Source of the DNA: Chloroflexota bacterium
Lineage (GTDB): Bacteria > Chloroflexota > Anaerolineae > Anaerolineales > DRMV01
Direction: 5' to 3'
Length of the DNA stretch: 35,445 nt
NCBI GenBank assembly: GCA_011322445.1
Contig: DRMV01000050.1
Location: 1 to 35,445 of the forward strand
Shown here: positions 7,245 through 16,281 of the stretch, piece by piece
Position numbering within the stretch: the stretch's first letter is position 1
Layout: each line of letters opens with the position of its first letter
Translations under genes and position numbers: made by a program
Notes under the pieces: generated by a model
Database searches by the model: none
Told to the model about the DNA's origin: nothing
The model's input: only the letters and a program-made list of their open reading frames with translations

Positions 7245-8597
7245 ATGCCTAAAACGCAAATTCCCTGCCCCCAGTGCGGCCAGCCGGTGATGGCCGAAAT
7301 TCGTCAGGTGTTTGACCTCAACGAAGACCCCGCGGCCAAGCAAACGCTGCTTTCCGGCGCGTTCAACATCATCCAGTGCCCCTACTGCGGCTTCCAGGGG
7401 CGCGCCGAAGCGCCCATCGTGTACCACGACCCCGAAAAAGAACTGCTGCTCACCTACTACCCCCCCGCTTTGGGGCGCAGCCGCGACGAGCAAGAAAAGG
7501 CCCTCGGCGCCTTGCTCAACCAGATCATCAACCGCCTGCCGCCCGAAAAGCGCAAGGCTTACTTATTGCAGCCCCAGACCATGCTCACCTTCCAGGGGCT
7601 GGTGGAGCGCATTCTGGAAGCCGACGGCATCACCAAGGAAATGCTCAAAGCGCAGGAAGACCGCGTCCGCCTCATCGAGCGCCTGATGACGGCTTCCGGT
7701 GACGATGTGCGCAAGGTGATTCTGGAGCAGGAAAAGGCGCTGGTAGATGCCGATTTCTTCCTGCTGCTGCAGCGTCTGATTGAGGCCGCCAGCATGGGCG
7801 GCGACCGCCGCAGCGCCGAGGCCCTGCTGGCTGTGTACAACGCCGCGGTAGAGCACAGCGACTACGGCCAGAAAATCAAAGCCCAACAGGAAGCCGTCAA
7901 GGCGGTGGAAGAAACCATCCGCAAACTGGGGGCACGTCCCACCCTCGACGACGTGGTCGATGCCTTCGTCGCTGCGGCGGACGATGATCTGCAATTGCAG
8001 GCCCTGGCGGGCACCCTGCGGCCGGTGATGGACTACACCTTCTTCCAGCGGCTCAGCGAGCGCATCGAGGCGGCGTCGGGCGAAGAAAAGGCGCGCCTGG
8101 AACGCCTGCGCGAGCGCCTCCTGGAACTCGGCAAGCAGTTCGATGAAATTCTCAACCAGGAGATGGAAGCCCGCCGCCAGATGGTCGAAAAGGTGCTTCA
8201 GGCCGAGGATGTGGAAAAGGCTCTGCGGGAAGCCGCGCCTTATATTGACGAGGTTTTCCTGAGCCTGCTGGAAGAGGCGCTGCAGGAAGCCCGCAAACAG
8301 GGCGATATTCAGCGCAGCGCCCGCATCAACCAGGTGCTCGAGACTTTGGACAAGATGTTTGCCCCTCCGCCGGAAGTGGCGTTGATAGAAGACCTGCTCA
8401 AAGCCCCCGACGAAGCCGCGCGCCACAAACTGCTGGAAGCCCACCGCGACCTGGTCAACGAGGCCTTCGTGCAGCAAATGGCGGCGCTGGTGGGGCAATT
8501 GCAACAGCAAGGCGCCCCGGCGGAGACCGTCCGGCGCGCCCACGAAGCCTACCAGCAGGCCATGCGCTACTACATGAGCCACAGCGTGCATTTGTAG
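7245..8597 (+). CDS. CpXC-domain protein with long helical C-terminus
   Basis: The 450-residue protein has two zinc-ribbon-like CPxCG knuckles, C8/C11 and C45/C48, which define the CpXC domain (about 1-110), a domain of unknown function. The remainder (about 120-450) is strongly helical and charged, rich in E, K, R, L and A, with probable coiled coils (around 275-315). There is no signal peptide or membrane helix, so it is cytosolic. The start is fixed by GAGGA at 7235-7239, 5 nt before ATG 7245. It lies 74 bp after the kinase gene on the same strand, separated by a tandem repeat. The four cysteines suggest metal binding; function is unknown. Confidence 0.8.
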   Translation: MPKTQIPCPQCGQPVMAEIRQVFDLNEDPAAKQTLLSGAFNIIQCPYCGFQGRAEAPIVYHDPEKELLLTYYPPALGRSRDEQEKALGALLNQIINRLPPEKRKAYLLQPQTMLTFQGLVERILEADGITKEMLKAQEDRVRLIERLMTASGDDVRKVILEQEKALVDADFFLLLQRLIEAASMGGDRRSAEALLAVYNAAVEHSDYGQKIKAQQEAVKAVEETIRKLGARPTLDDVVDAFVAAADDDLQLQALAGTLRPVMDYTFFQRLSERIEAASGEEKARLERLRERLLELGKQFDEILNQEMEARRQMVEKVLQAEDVEKALREAAPYIDEVFLSLLEEALQEARKQGDIQRSARINQVLETLDKMFAPPPEVALIEDLLKAPDEAARHKLLEAHRDLVNEAFVQQMAALVGQLQQQGAPAETVRRAHEAYQQAMRYYMSHSVHL

Positions 8598-8608
8598 GCG
8601 GGTTTTGT

Positions 8609-8640
8609 AGGGCGGGATGCTTTCCCGCCCTGCTTCTTTT
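8609..8640 (+). terminator. Intrinsic terminator after the CpXC gene
   Basis: A 9-bp stem (8609-8617 with 8623-8631), GC-rich, carries a TGCTT loop and is followed by GCTTCTTTT. It lies 12 nt after the stop codon. Confidence 0.75.
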
Positions 8641-8650
8641 GAAAAGGCGC

Positions 8651-8717
8651 TTTTTGGAGTGCGGCGACAAGTCGCCGCTTTCCAAAGCGGTGCCCAGGCA
8701 CCGCACTCCAAAAGAAA
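8651..8717 (+). repeat. Dispersed 67-bp multi-hairpin element, copy A
   Basis: An outer 13-bp stem joins TTTTGGAGTGCGG (8652-8664) to CCGCACTCCAAAA (8701-8713). Inside are three small hairpins: GCGGCGAC/GTCGCCGC (8661-8668 with 8671-8678), GCTTT/AAAGC (8677-8681 with 8684-8688) and GGTGCC/GGCACC (8689-8694 with 8697-8702). A second copy of equal length is at 20119-20185. Both lie in gaps between converging genes. It resembles REP-like elements, or the common intergenic sequence whose translation reads ECGxxxPLWKAA. Confidence 0.7.
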
Positions 8718-8757
8718 ACGGCTCGCTTTGAGCCCTTTTGGCGGGATGATTTCCTAC

Positions 8758-9642
8758 CTACGCGCTTTCCGGCGGCACGGCGATGGCTTCCACGAGATAG
8801 TCGTCTTCCCTTTGCCCTGCCAGCCCGACCACAAGGTGATACAGCGCCCAGAGTTCCAGCGCAAAGGGCAAATAGCCGCCGTAGCCGAGCAGGGGCATCT
8901 CGAAAATGTGCCAGAAGCCCACAAAGGGGACGTGATACACCCACTTGGGGTACGAGAAATAGTTCCACATCTCCCAGAAAAAGGCCGTCACCAGCACCCC
9001 TGCCCACAAAGTGTAGATGGGCTGCCAGTTGCGCCGCGCCGTCCAGCGCAGCAGCGAGGGAAAGTCCAGCCAAGCGTTGAGGGGTTCCAGCACGAAATAT
9101 ACCGAAAGCCACAAAAAGGGGAAGCAATAGCGCGGGAAGGCCAGCAGCAATCCTAACATTACCCAGCCGCTGAGGAACGCCCCCCACAGCACAGCGGGGG
9201 TGGGGCGCACGCGCGGCCCTTTCAGCGGGCGGTTGAAGGGCGAAAAAGTCCGCATCAGTTGCGCGGTGCCAAACACGGCGGGCATCACCGTTGAAAAACT
9301 CAGCGTTGCCAGCAGCGCGTACTGGGTGTTGGTGAAGAACTCCCGCCCCACATAGTGCCAGTTTTGCGTGCGCAGGTTGAGGGCCTCGAACAGCCACCAT
9401 GCCGGGGCGGAGATGATGAACAGCAACACATAGCGCCGCGGCGAGCGACTGAACAGCGATTCCCCCCGGCGGCAGAAGGTCAGTGCGTCCACCGTGAGCG
9501 CATAGCCCAGCCACAGCGGGAAAAAGGCCAGATGGGTACGCAGGCCGGGCCAGAACCAGTTGACCGGCCAGAACACGGCGACCAACGCCAGCCCAATCCA
9601 TCCACGGCGCGGAAAAGCACGGGCTTTACACCAATGTGACAT
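8758..9642 (-). CDS. Multi-pass membrane protein of unknown function
   Basis: The 294-residue protein has about seven or eight hydrophobic segments and many tryptophans and aromatics (for example WPVNWFWPG near residue 25 and WEMWNYF near 220). I do not recognise the family. The N-terminus is short and basic before the first helix, so it is probably a polytopic inner-membrane protein with a cytosolic N-terminus. The C-terminus (about 270-294) is hydrophilic. Start ATG 9642 follows a GAGGT site with 6-nt spacing. It is divergent from clpC and convergent with the CpXC gene. No catalytic motif is apparent. Confidence 0.75.
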   Translation of the reverse strand: MSHWCKARAFPRRGWIGLALVAVFWPVNWFWPGLRTHLAFFPLWLGYALTVDALTFCRRGESLFSRSPRRYVLLFIISAPAWWLFEALNLRTQNWHYVGREFFTNTQYALLATLSFSTVMPAVFGTAQLMRTFSPFNRPLKGPRVRPTPAVLWGAFLSGWVMLGLLLAFPRYCFPFLWLSVYFVLEPLNAWLDFPSLLRWTARRNWQPIYTLWAGVLVTAFFWEMWNYFSYPKWVYHVPFVGFWHIFEMPLLGYGGYLPFALELWALYHLVVGLAGQREDDYLVEAIAVPPESA

Positions 9643-9736
9643 GATCGACCTCGGTTGAGAGAAGTTGAGTGATGCCTTAAACTTTTATCAGAAATCCGTA
9701 AAATCTGGAAGAGCATGCTGGCAAAGGGGGAAACTT

Positions 9737-9745
9737 TGGTAGAAT
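9737..9745 (+). promoter_or_regulatory. Extended -10 promoter for clpC
   Basis: TGGTAGAAT is a TGN-extended -10. It would start transcription near 9752 and leave a leader of about 100 nt. An inverted repeat GGAAAC (9775-9780) / GTTTCC (9795-9800) lies in that leader. No CIRCE element and no clear CtsR operator is seen. Confidence 0.4.
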
Positions 9746-9850
9746 GTAAGCAGGTTCCGTAGCGCCACTAATAAGGAAACAGCCTTTACGGGCGGTTTCC
9801 CGATGGCAAGCGACCCAAGCACCACGGAAACGTGTGAAGGAGGCAGTACC

Positions 9851-12346
9851 GTGGCCGGAATGGAACGGTTCACTCAAAGGGCTCGGCGGGTGCTGAGCCT
9901 GGCGCATCAGGAAGCCGAACAGATGCGCCATTCCCAAATTGGCAGCGAACATCTGCTGCTCGGCCTGGTGCGTGAAGAAGGCGGCGTGGCCGGGCGGGTT
10001 TTGCGCGAATTGGGGCTGGAGCCGCAGCGTGTGCAGGAAATCGTTGCCCGGCAAATCGGCCCCGGAGATTATACCGGGGGCCAGATTGACCTGGCCCCTG
10101 AAACCCAGCAGATTTTGCGTTACGCTCTGGAAGAAGCCACGCGCCTGGGGCATCAGTATATCGGCACCGAGCATCTTTTGCTGGGCCTGCTGCGGATGCC
10201 CGATAGCATGGCGATGCGCGTGCTGCACCGCCTGGGCGTCACGCCCGACCAGATTCGGCGGCAAACCCGCCGGGTGTTGCACGAAACCGGCAGCATGACA
10301 TCCACCCGCCCCCAGGCCGGAAGGCGCGGCAAGAAAGAGCAAAAAAAGGCTTCGTTGTTGGAGCAACTGGCCACCGACCTCACCGCCCTGGCCGAAGCAG
10401 GCGAACTGGACCCCGTCATCGGGCGGGAGACCGAAATCGAGCGCGTCATTCAAATTCTGGCGCGGCGCACCAAAAACAACCCGGCCCTCATTGGCGAGCC
10501 CGGTGTGGGCAAAACCGCCATCGTGGAAGGCCTGGCCCAGCGCATTGTGGAAGGCAATGTGCCCGCGCCACTTCTGGGCAAGCGGGTGCTGCAACTGGAT
10601 GTCGGCTCGCTGGTCGCGGGCACCATATACCGTGGTCAGTTCGAGGAACGCCTGAAGCGCGTGATCGACGAACTCAAGGCGTCTGAAGCCATCCTCTTCA
10701 TCGACGAATTCCACATGCTGGTGGGCGCGGGTGCGGCAGGCTCGGCGGTGGACGCAGCCAACATCCTCAAACCCGCGCTTTCCCGCGGAGAATTGCAGGT
10801 CATCGGCGCGACCACGCTGGACGAGTACCGCAAGTACATCGAAAGCGACTCGGCCCTGGAGCGCCGCTTCCAGCCGGTGATGGTGGACGAGCCCTCGGTG
10901 GAAGAGACGGTAGAGATTCTCAAAGGCGTGCGGCCGGTGTATGAAGAACACCACCACCTCAGCATCTCCGACGAGGCGCTGGAATCGGCGGCGCGGCTTT
11001 CCGCCCGCTATGTCAGCGACCGCTTTTTGCCCGACAAGGCCATCGACCTGGTGGACGAGGCGGCTTCCCGCGTGCGGATGTACAAAAGCCCCACCGCCCA
11101 GCAAAGCCGCGCCCTGATCGACGAACTCCGCCGCCTGCGGGAAAACCTGGCCCTCGCGCTGGAAAACAACCAGTCCGAAGAGGCTTATGCCCTCCAAGAG
11201 AGAATCCGCGCGGTCGAAGCCGACCTGGAGCAACTGCGCGTCGGTTGGGACCGGGCCACCAGCCCCACGGTGACGTCGGAAGACATCGCCGAGGTGGTTT
11301 CCATGTGGACGGGCGTGCCTGTGACCCAACTCGCCAACGAAGAGAGCGAGCGCCTGCTGCGCATGGAAGAGGAACTCAAGCGCCAGATTGTGGGGCAGGA
11401 TGAAGCCATCGAAAGCATCGCCAAAGCGGTGCGGCGGGCGCGGGCTGGCCTGAAAGACCCCCACCGCCCGATTGGGTCTTTCCTCTTCCTCGGCCCCACC
11501 GGCGTGGGCAAGACCGAACTCACCAAAGCCCTGGCGCGCTTCATGTTTGGCAGCGAAGACGCCCTCATCCACCTGGATATGTCGGAATTCATGGAGCGCC
11601 ACACCACCAGCCGTTTGGTGGGCGCCCCGCCGGGCTATGTGGGCTACGAGGAAGCCGGACAACTCACCGAAGCCATCCGCCGCCGTCCTTATTCCATCGT
11701 GGTGTTCGACGAAATCGAAAAAGCCCATCCGGAAGTCCACAACATGCTGCTGCAAATCATGGAAGAAGGCCACCTCACCGATGCCAAAGGCCGCAAGGTG
11801 GATTTCCGCAACGCCATCATCATCATGACCTCCAACGTGGGCGCCGACATGATCAAGCGGCAGACCTCGCTGGGCTTCCGCCTGCAGCGCGATCAGGCGC
11901 TGGAAGAGCGGCTTTCGTATCAGGAGATGCGCAAGAAGTTGCTGGAATCGCTGAAGCGTGTCTTCCGCCCTGAGTTCATCAACCGTGTCGATGCGGTCAT
12001 CGTCTTCCGCTCGCTGAGCAAGGAAGACATCTTGGAAATCGTCTCGCTGGAACTGGGGAAGGTGCAGGCGCGGCTGGCCGAGCAAGGCTACACGCTGGAA
12101 GCCACCCCCGCGGCGCTGGAACGCCTGGCCGAACTGGGCTATGACCCTGAGATGGGCGCCCGTCCTCTGCGGCGGGTCATCCAGCAGAAAGTGGAAGACC
12201 CGATTTCGGAAGCTCTGCTGGGTGGGGCGTTTGGCGAAGGCACAGGTATTGTGGTGGATGTGGACGAAGAAGGCGAAATTGTGCTGCGCGCGGCTGAGGA
12301 AACCAGCGAGGAAAGCCCGCCCGCCCTGCCACTGCCGGCAGCGTAG
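9851..12346 (+). CDS. clpC: ATP-dependent Clp protease ATPase subunit ClpC
   Basis: The 831-residue AAA+ unfoldase feeds proteins to ClpP in the cytosol. Two Clp-N repeats (about 5-145; [10 protein letters not shown] and [10 protein letters not shown]) are followed by D1 with Walker A GEPGVGKT (215-222) and Walker B ILFIDEFH (281-288), a short ClpC-type middle coiled coil (about 415-460), then D2 with Walker A GPTGVGKT (548-555), [10 protein letters not shown] and the D2-small domain. The start chosen is GTG 9851, because AAGGAGG (9837-9843) sits 7 nt before it. An in-frame ATG at 9803 lacks such a site and ATG 9860 is too far. The C-terminal tail is short and acidic/proline-rich. No ctsR, mcsA or mcsB lies beside it, unlike in Bacillus. 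Confidence 0.95.
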   Translation: MAGMERFTQRARRVLSLAHQEAEQMRHSQIGSEHLLLGLVREEGGVAGRVLRELGLEPQRVQEIVARQIGPGDYTGGQIDLAPETQQILRYALEEATRLGHQYIGTEHLLLGLLRMPDSMAMRVLHRLGVTPDQIRRQTRRVLHETGSMTSTRPQAGRRGKKEQKKASLLEQLATDLTALAEAGELDPVIGRETEIERVIQILARRTKNNPALIGEPGVGKTAIVEGLAQRIVEGNVPAPLLGKRVLQLDVGSLVAGTIYRGQFEERLKRVIDELKASEAILFIDEFHMLVGAGAAGSAVDAANILKPALSRGELQVIGATTLDEYRKYIESDSALERRFQPVMVDEPSVEETVEILKGVRPVYEEHHHLSISDEALESAARLSARYVSDRFLPDKAIDLVDEAASRVRMYKSPTAQQSRALIDELRRLRENLALALENNQSEEAYALQERIRAVEADLEQLRVGWDRATSPTVTSEDIAEVVSMWTGVPVTQLANEESERLLRMEEELKRQIVGQDEAIESIAKAVRRARAGLKDPHRPIGSFLFLGPTGVGKTELTKALARFMFGSEDALIHLDMSEFMERHTTSRLVGAPPGYVGYEEAGQLTEAIRRRPYSIVVFDEIEKAHPEVHNMLLQIMEEGHLTDAKGRKVDFRNAIIIMTSNVGADMIKRQTSLGFRLQRDQALEERLSYQEMRKKLLESLKRVFRPEFINRVDAVIVFRSLSKEDILEIVSLELGKVQARLAEQGYTLEATPAALERLAELGYDPEMGARPLRRVIQQKVEDPISEALLGGAFGEGTGIVVDVDEEGEIVLRAAEETSEESPPALPLPAA

Positions 12347-14286
12347 GGCGTGTGCTCTCGCACCGAAGCCGTCTCGCTTGAGATGAGGTAAACAAACAAC
12401 GGCAATTTTGCATCGGCAAACACCCGCCGATACCGATGCCCCAGTGTGTCCCAGACCACTGGGGCATCGAAGTTGGGGCGGGTGACGATGAGCGCGCAGG
12501 GGTCGAAGGGAGGCCAGGCAGCCGCGAAACGTGCCGTGGGGTTAGTGACGAGCACGTGCTCGAACCGTAGCCCTGGCTTGGAAGGGCTCAGGAGATACCA
12601 GAAAACATACTCTAACCCGTTGGCGTTGGTGTATAGCCCAATCTGATTGCATTGGGTGTTTTCCAACACGCTCATGGCCTGCACATAAGGCTGCTGCAGC
12701 CTACGGGCAGGCAGAAAGAGGCGCTCTGTGGGCGAAAGATGCCGGATGTTGCTGGCACCTTGCAAGGGGCGTTGCACGTTTTGGAAAAGCGGGCGAGGCA
12801 CCAGGGCCAAGATGGTGAGCAGTGCCAGCCCGGCCACCCATTTGCGTCCCCGGCTTGCTCGCTGGAGCAGCCAGACCACCACGGGCACGCTCATCAGCAG
12901 CCAGGGGAGTTGCAGGCGGGTAATCCAGGGCTGCCATTTAATCAGGGCGGTGAAAAGTCCCCACGAGGCCCACAAAGCCAGGGTGTAAGTGCGCAGCGTG
13001 CGGTCGCCTTTCCAAAGGGTCAGCGGCGTGGCGAGTAAAAGAATCAGGAGGTAGGTGAAGGCGCCTCCTTCGTCTTCGCTGGGCAGTTTCCGGTTGGGTA
13101 CGTGGAAGGTGTGGCCCTTCTCGGTAAAGCGCGGGTCGGAAGGGTCTAAATGCAGTAAATGTTGGTGCACCCATACCACACCGCGCTCGGTGGGGGTAGC
13201 CAGCGAAAAGGCCGTATGTGGAATGTAAGGGTAGCCTGCCGAGGCATCGGAAGCCATTTGACGCAGGTTGTTCGATACCCACCCGCGCCAGTCAAGGCCT
13301 TCCATGAAATAAAACTGACGGACGCCGGGTGAGCCAAAGGGGTGCCCAAAGACTTCCCAATTGCGGTACCACGGCCCTGCCACCAGCGCCCCAGTGAAAG
13401 CCGCCGCCAGCAAAAGCCAGCGCCATTGCCTGTCGCGCAGCATTAGCACCAGCCACCACACCCCGAAGACAAACAGCCAGGGGTAAGCGGTGCCTTTGGT
13501 ACGGAGTGCAAGCCCCAGCGCCAGGGCGCCTGCCAGCAGCCAGTGGGGGTTGCGCGAGCGGCGGTAGAGCAGCAAAGTGTAGAGGAAGCCCACCGCCCAA
13601 TAGGCAATTACCAGGTCGTTTTGGGTGCTGGAAGCCTGCAGAATTGCCATGGGGATGGCTGCGACGGCCCACCGTGCCCAAACGTTGCTGGCGCGTGGCA
13701 CCACCAACTGCACGAAATCTGGCAGCACAATGAAAAGGCTCAAGAGTGCCCACCACTGCACGAATGCAGCAAAATGATCGCTGCCTGTGAGCAGCCGCAG
13801 CCACAACATGGTTTCTTCTGCCCACGGCATCTGGTAAATCTGGCGCAGAATGTGGGTGGGGTAAGGTGCGACGCTGTGGTCTTGTGCCCAGTGAATGACT
13901 CGCCCCAGGTGGTAAGTCCAGGCGTCTATGGTGTTGGGAGGTGTCACCCAGGCCAGGTAAGCCGTGACACCCAAAATCAGCAGCGGCAGGCTCCAACTCA
14001 GCAGGGTTTCCCGCGAAACTTCCGGCCAGCGCGGGCGTTGCGAGGGTGGTGTGGTGTGCCACAGGTATCCCACCATCGCGGCGAAAGCCAGTGTAAGCGT
14101 TCCTTGCGCTACCACGGCGGCGGTGGGCGTCAGCAACCGCCACCAACTCAGCCCTTCAGTGAGTAATGCTAAGATGGCGCCAAAGAGCAGGGTAGCGAGG
14201 AAATACGCGCGCGCCCAGGGCAGCCGCGCCCGCAGGCGTACTACCACCGTGAGCAAAAGCCAATTGAGGGGGAGTAACCAGGTCAT
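12139..14286 (-). CDS. GT-C membrane glycosyltransferase (ArnT/PMT-like, GT39 superfamily)
   Basis: The 715-residue open frame encodes about ten membrane helices with an early extracytoplasmic loop NTIDAWTYHLGRV (118-130), whose aspartate (D121) matches the catalytic acidic residue typical of GT-C enzymes using lipid-linked sugars. A soluble C-terminal part follows (about 530-645). Start ATG 14286 follows AGGAGA. The 3' end is odd. Residues after about 647 overlap clpC on the other strand by 208 bp and become serine, threonine and arginine rich, like antisense coding. The functional protein probably ends near residue 645, and the original stop may have been lost. Sugar and acceptor are unknown. 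Confidence 0.75.
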   Translation of the reverse strand: MTWLLPLNWLLLTVVVRLRARLPWARAYFLATLLFGAILALLTEGLSWWRLLTPTAAVVAQGTLTLAFAAMVGYLWHTTPPSQRPRWPEVSRETLLSWSLPLLILGVTAYLAWVTPPNTIDAWTYHLGRVIHWAQDHSVAPYPTHILRQIYQMPWAEETMLWLRLLTGSDHFAAFVQWWALLSLFIVLPDFVQLVVPRASNVWARWAVAAIPMAILQASSTQNDLVIAYWAVGFLYTLLLYRRSRNPHWLLAGALALGLALRTKGTAYPWLFVFGVWWLVLMLRDRQWRWLLLAAAFTGALVAGPWYRNWEVFGHPFGSPGVRQFYFMEGLDWRGWVSNNLRQMASDASAGYPYIPHTAFSLATPTERGVVWVHQHLLHLDPSDPRFTEKGHTFHVPNRKLPSEDEGGAFTYLLILLLATPLTLWKGDRTLRTYTLALWASWGLFTALIKWQPWITRLQLPWLLMSVPVVVWLLQRASRGRKWVAGLALLTILALVPRPLFQNVQRPLQGASNIRHLSPTERLFLPARRLQQPYVQAMSVLENTQCNQIGLYTNANGLEYVFWYLLSPSKPGLRFEHVLVTNPTARFAAAWPPFDPCALIVTRPNFDAPVVWDTLGHRYRRVFADAKLPLFVYLISSETASVREHTPYAAGSGRAGGLSSLVSSAARSTISPSSSTSTTIPVPSPNAPPSRASEIGSSTFCWMTRRRGRAPISGS

Positions 14287-14336
14287 GGGGGCGTGGTCTC
14301 CTGGTTGGTCTGAGAACGCTTTCTCATTTTAACCCA

Positions 14337-14380
14337 CTTGCCCTCACCGCCTGCCCGGCTGGGGCGTCGGTGAGGGCAAG
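14337..14380 (-). terminator. Inverted repeat after adenine deaminase
   Basis: A perfect 13-bp stem (14337-14349 with 14368-14380) has an 18-nt GC-rich loop and starts 25 bp past the adenine deaminase stop. The downstream minus-strand sequence TGGGTTAAAATG lacks a true T-run, so this is a weak intrinsic terminator at best. Confidence 0.45.
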
Positions 14381-14404
14381 CGCATGGCGTCTTTGTTGCG
14401 CCGA

Positions 14405-16195
14405 TTATTCGAGCACGGGCACGAACTTGAATTGGGTGACGTCTACCAGCCCTTTATCCGAAAGCCGCAGTTCGGGGATGACGACCAGCGCCATCAGGGC
14501 AAGTTGCATGTTGGGGTTCTGAATGGTGCAGCCGCATGCACGGAAGCCTTCCAGCACGGTGGCGGCTTTTTTCGCCACGACGTCGGCGCGTTCGGTGGAC
14601 ATCAACCCCGCGATGGGCAGTTCCACCAGGCCGATGACCTGACCGTCTTTCACGACCACCTGACCACCCTGCACCTCCGCGAGTTTGTTGGCCGCGACAG
14701 CCATGCTTTCTTCGTCAGTGCCGACCACGAGCATGTGGTGGCTGTCGTGCGCCACGGTGGAAGCTACCGCACACTTGCCGCGGAAGCCAAAGCCGTGCAC
14801 CAGGCCCACCTGCACCGTGCCAGTGGCGTGGTGGCGTTCTACCAGCGCGGCTTTGGCCAGGTCCAGGTCGGCGTTGGGCTTCACTTCGCCGTCGGTGACG
14901 GGCACTTCCATCACCAGGTGTTTGGTGGGCGCCTGCCCTTCGATGATGCCGATGACATGGGCTTTGACCGTGCCGCTGGCTTTGGGCGCGGGCAGGCGGA
15001 AGTCGGCGGCAGTGAGCGGGTGCCCCAGGTGCACCGATTGCCGCGCCCATTCGGGGTAGGGGTAGGCGGGCAAGTCAATCAGCATTTTGCCGCCTTCGGC
15101 AATCAGGCGGCCTTTGGCAAACACCTTGTGCGCGTGGAAGTCGGCGATGTCGGGCACCAGCAGGATGTCAGCCCAGCGGCCCGGGGCGATCATGCCGATG
15201 TCGCGGCTGAGGCCGAAGTGTTCGGCGGTGTTGATGGTCATCATCTGGATGGCGGTCAGCGGCGGCAGCCCCTGGCTGACCGCGTGGCGCAGCACACGGT
15301 CCATGTGGCCTTCGTTGACCAGGGTTTCGGCGTGGCTGTCGTCGGTGCAGAGCAAAAAGCGGCGGGAATCCAGCCTCATTTCGGTAATGGCTTTGACCTG
15401 CGGGGCGACATCCAGCCAGCCGGAGCCGTAGCGCAGCATAGCCTTCATGCCCTGGCGGACGCGAGCCACTGCGTCTTCCAGACGGGTGCCTTCGTGGTCG
15501 TCTTCGGGGCCGCCGGCCACATAGCCGTGGAAGGGCAGGCCCAGGTCGGGGCTGGCGTAGTGCCCGCCGATGGTCTTGCCCGCGGCGGCGGTTTCGGCCA
15601 TTTCGCGCAGCATTTTTTCGTCGCCGTTGAACACGCCGGGGAAGTTCATCATTTCGCCCAGGCCGATGATGCCTTCCCATTGCATGGCCTCGGCAACATC
15701 TTCGGGCGTAATCGAGCCGCCGGGGGTTTCCAGCCCGGGGGCGGAAGGCACGCACGAGGGCACCTGCACCCACACGTGGATGGGCTGCTGGCGGGCTTCG
15801 TCCACCATCAGGCGCACGCCCTTCAGGCCGAAGACGTTGGCAATTTCGTGGGGGTCAACGAACATGCCCGTGGTGCCGTGGGGGGCGGCGGCGCGCACGA
15901 ATTCCGTCACCGTGACCATGCCCGATTCCACGTGCATGTGGCCGTCCAGCAGGCCGGGCACGAGGTACATGCCTTCGGCGTCCACCACGGTGGTGTGCTC
16001 GCCGATGGCGTGGGAAGCATCGGCGCCTACGAAGGCAATGCGGCCATCGGCCACCGCGACGTCGGTGTGGGGGATGATTTCGCCGCTCTGCACGCTCACC
16101 CACTTGCCGTTGCGGATGACCAGATCCGCGGGTTCGCGCCCCATAGCGACGGCGACGAGTTTCTGGCGGGTTTGATACCAGGTTTTGGCGTCCAT
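14405..16195 (-). CDS. ade: Adenine deaminase
   Basis: The 596-residue cytosolic amidohydrolase converts adenine to hypoxanthine and ammonia in purine salvage. The metal ligands HMHVE (86-90) are the typical adenine deaminase variant of the HxH motif, followed by FVDPHEIANVFG (112-123), GLGEMMNFPGV and GHYASPDL. The large C-terminal domain with HGFGFRGKCAVASTVAHDSHH and the near-terminal IPELRLSDKGL are family hallmarks. Length fits (about 580-600). Start ATG 16195 follows GGAGG at 16201-16205. It lies downstream of the 8-oxoguanine deaminase gene in the same orientation, separated by an 86-bp gap filled by a hairpin repeat. Confidence 0.93.
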   Translation of the reverse strand: MDAKTWYQTRQKLVAVAMGREPADLVIRNGKWVSVQSGEIIPHTDVAVADGRIAFVGADASHAIGEHTTVVDAEGMYLVPGLLDGHMHVESGMVTVTEFVRAAAPHGTTGMFVDPHEIANVFGLKGVRLMVDEARQQPIHVWVQVPSCVPSAPGLETPGGSITPEDVAEAMQWEGIIGLGEMMNFPGVFNGDEKMLREMAETAAAGKTIGGHYASPDLGLPFHGYVAGGPEDDHEGTRLEDAVARVRQGMKAMLRYGSGWLDVAPQVKAITEMRLDSRRFLLCTDDSHAETLVNEGHMDRVLRHAVSQGLPPLTAIQMMTINTAEHFGLSRDIGMIAPGRWADILLVPDIADFHAHKVFAKGRLIAEGGKMLIDLPAYPYPEWARQSVHLGHPLTAADFRLPAPKASGTVKAHVIGIIEGQAPTKHLVMEVPVTDGEVKPNADLDLAKAALVERHHATGTVQVGLVHGFGFRGKCAVASTVAHDSHHMLVVGTDEESMAVAANKLAEVQGGQVVVKDGQVIGLVELPIAGLMSTERADVVAKKAATVLEGFRACGCTIQNPNMQLALMALVVIPELRLSDKGLVDVTQFKFVPVLE

Positions 16196-16218
16196 GATAA
16201 CCTCCGCGTGATAAGGGA

Positions 16219-16277
16219 ACCGCAGATTTCACAGATTACGCAGATTTTTTCTGTGAAATCTGCGTAATCTGTGGTTT
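16219..16277. repeat. CAGATT-type double hairpin element
   Basis: The left half is built from CAGATT(T/A)C(A/G) units and the right half is its near reverse complement around a T6 centre. Two exact pairings compete: 15 bp (CGCAGATTTCACAGA at 16221-16235 with its complement at 16250-16264) and 14 bp (ACAGATTACGCAGA with its complement at 16258-16271). The unit resembles a dispersed intergenic hairpin common in diverse bacteria. It may stop or weaken transcripts between the two deaminase genes. Confidence 0.7.
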
Positions 16278-16281
16278 TGTC

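Noticed and set aside
8617-9156. Plus-strand frame over repeat copy A and the membrane protein gene
   Set aside because: It is a shadow of the minus-strand membrane gene joined to repeat DNA; no coding features of its own.
9803-9850. ATG at 9803 as the clpC start
   Set aside because: It has no ribosome site, and the AAGGAGG at 9837-9843 would then lie inside the gene.
9643-9850. CIRCE or CtsR operator upstream of clpC
   Set aside because: I could not find TTAGCACTC/GAGTGCTAA or a CtsR heptamer repeat; only a weak 6-bp inverted repeat is present.
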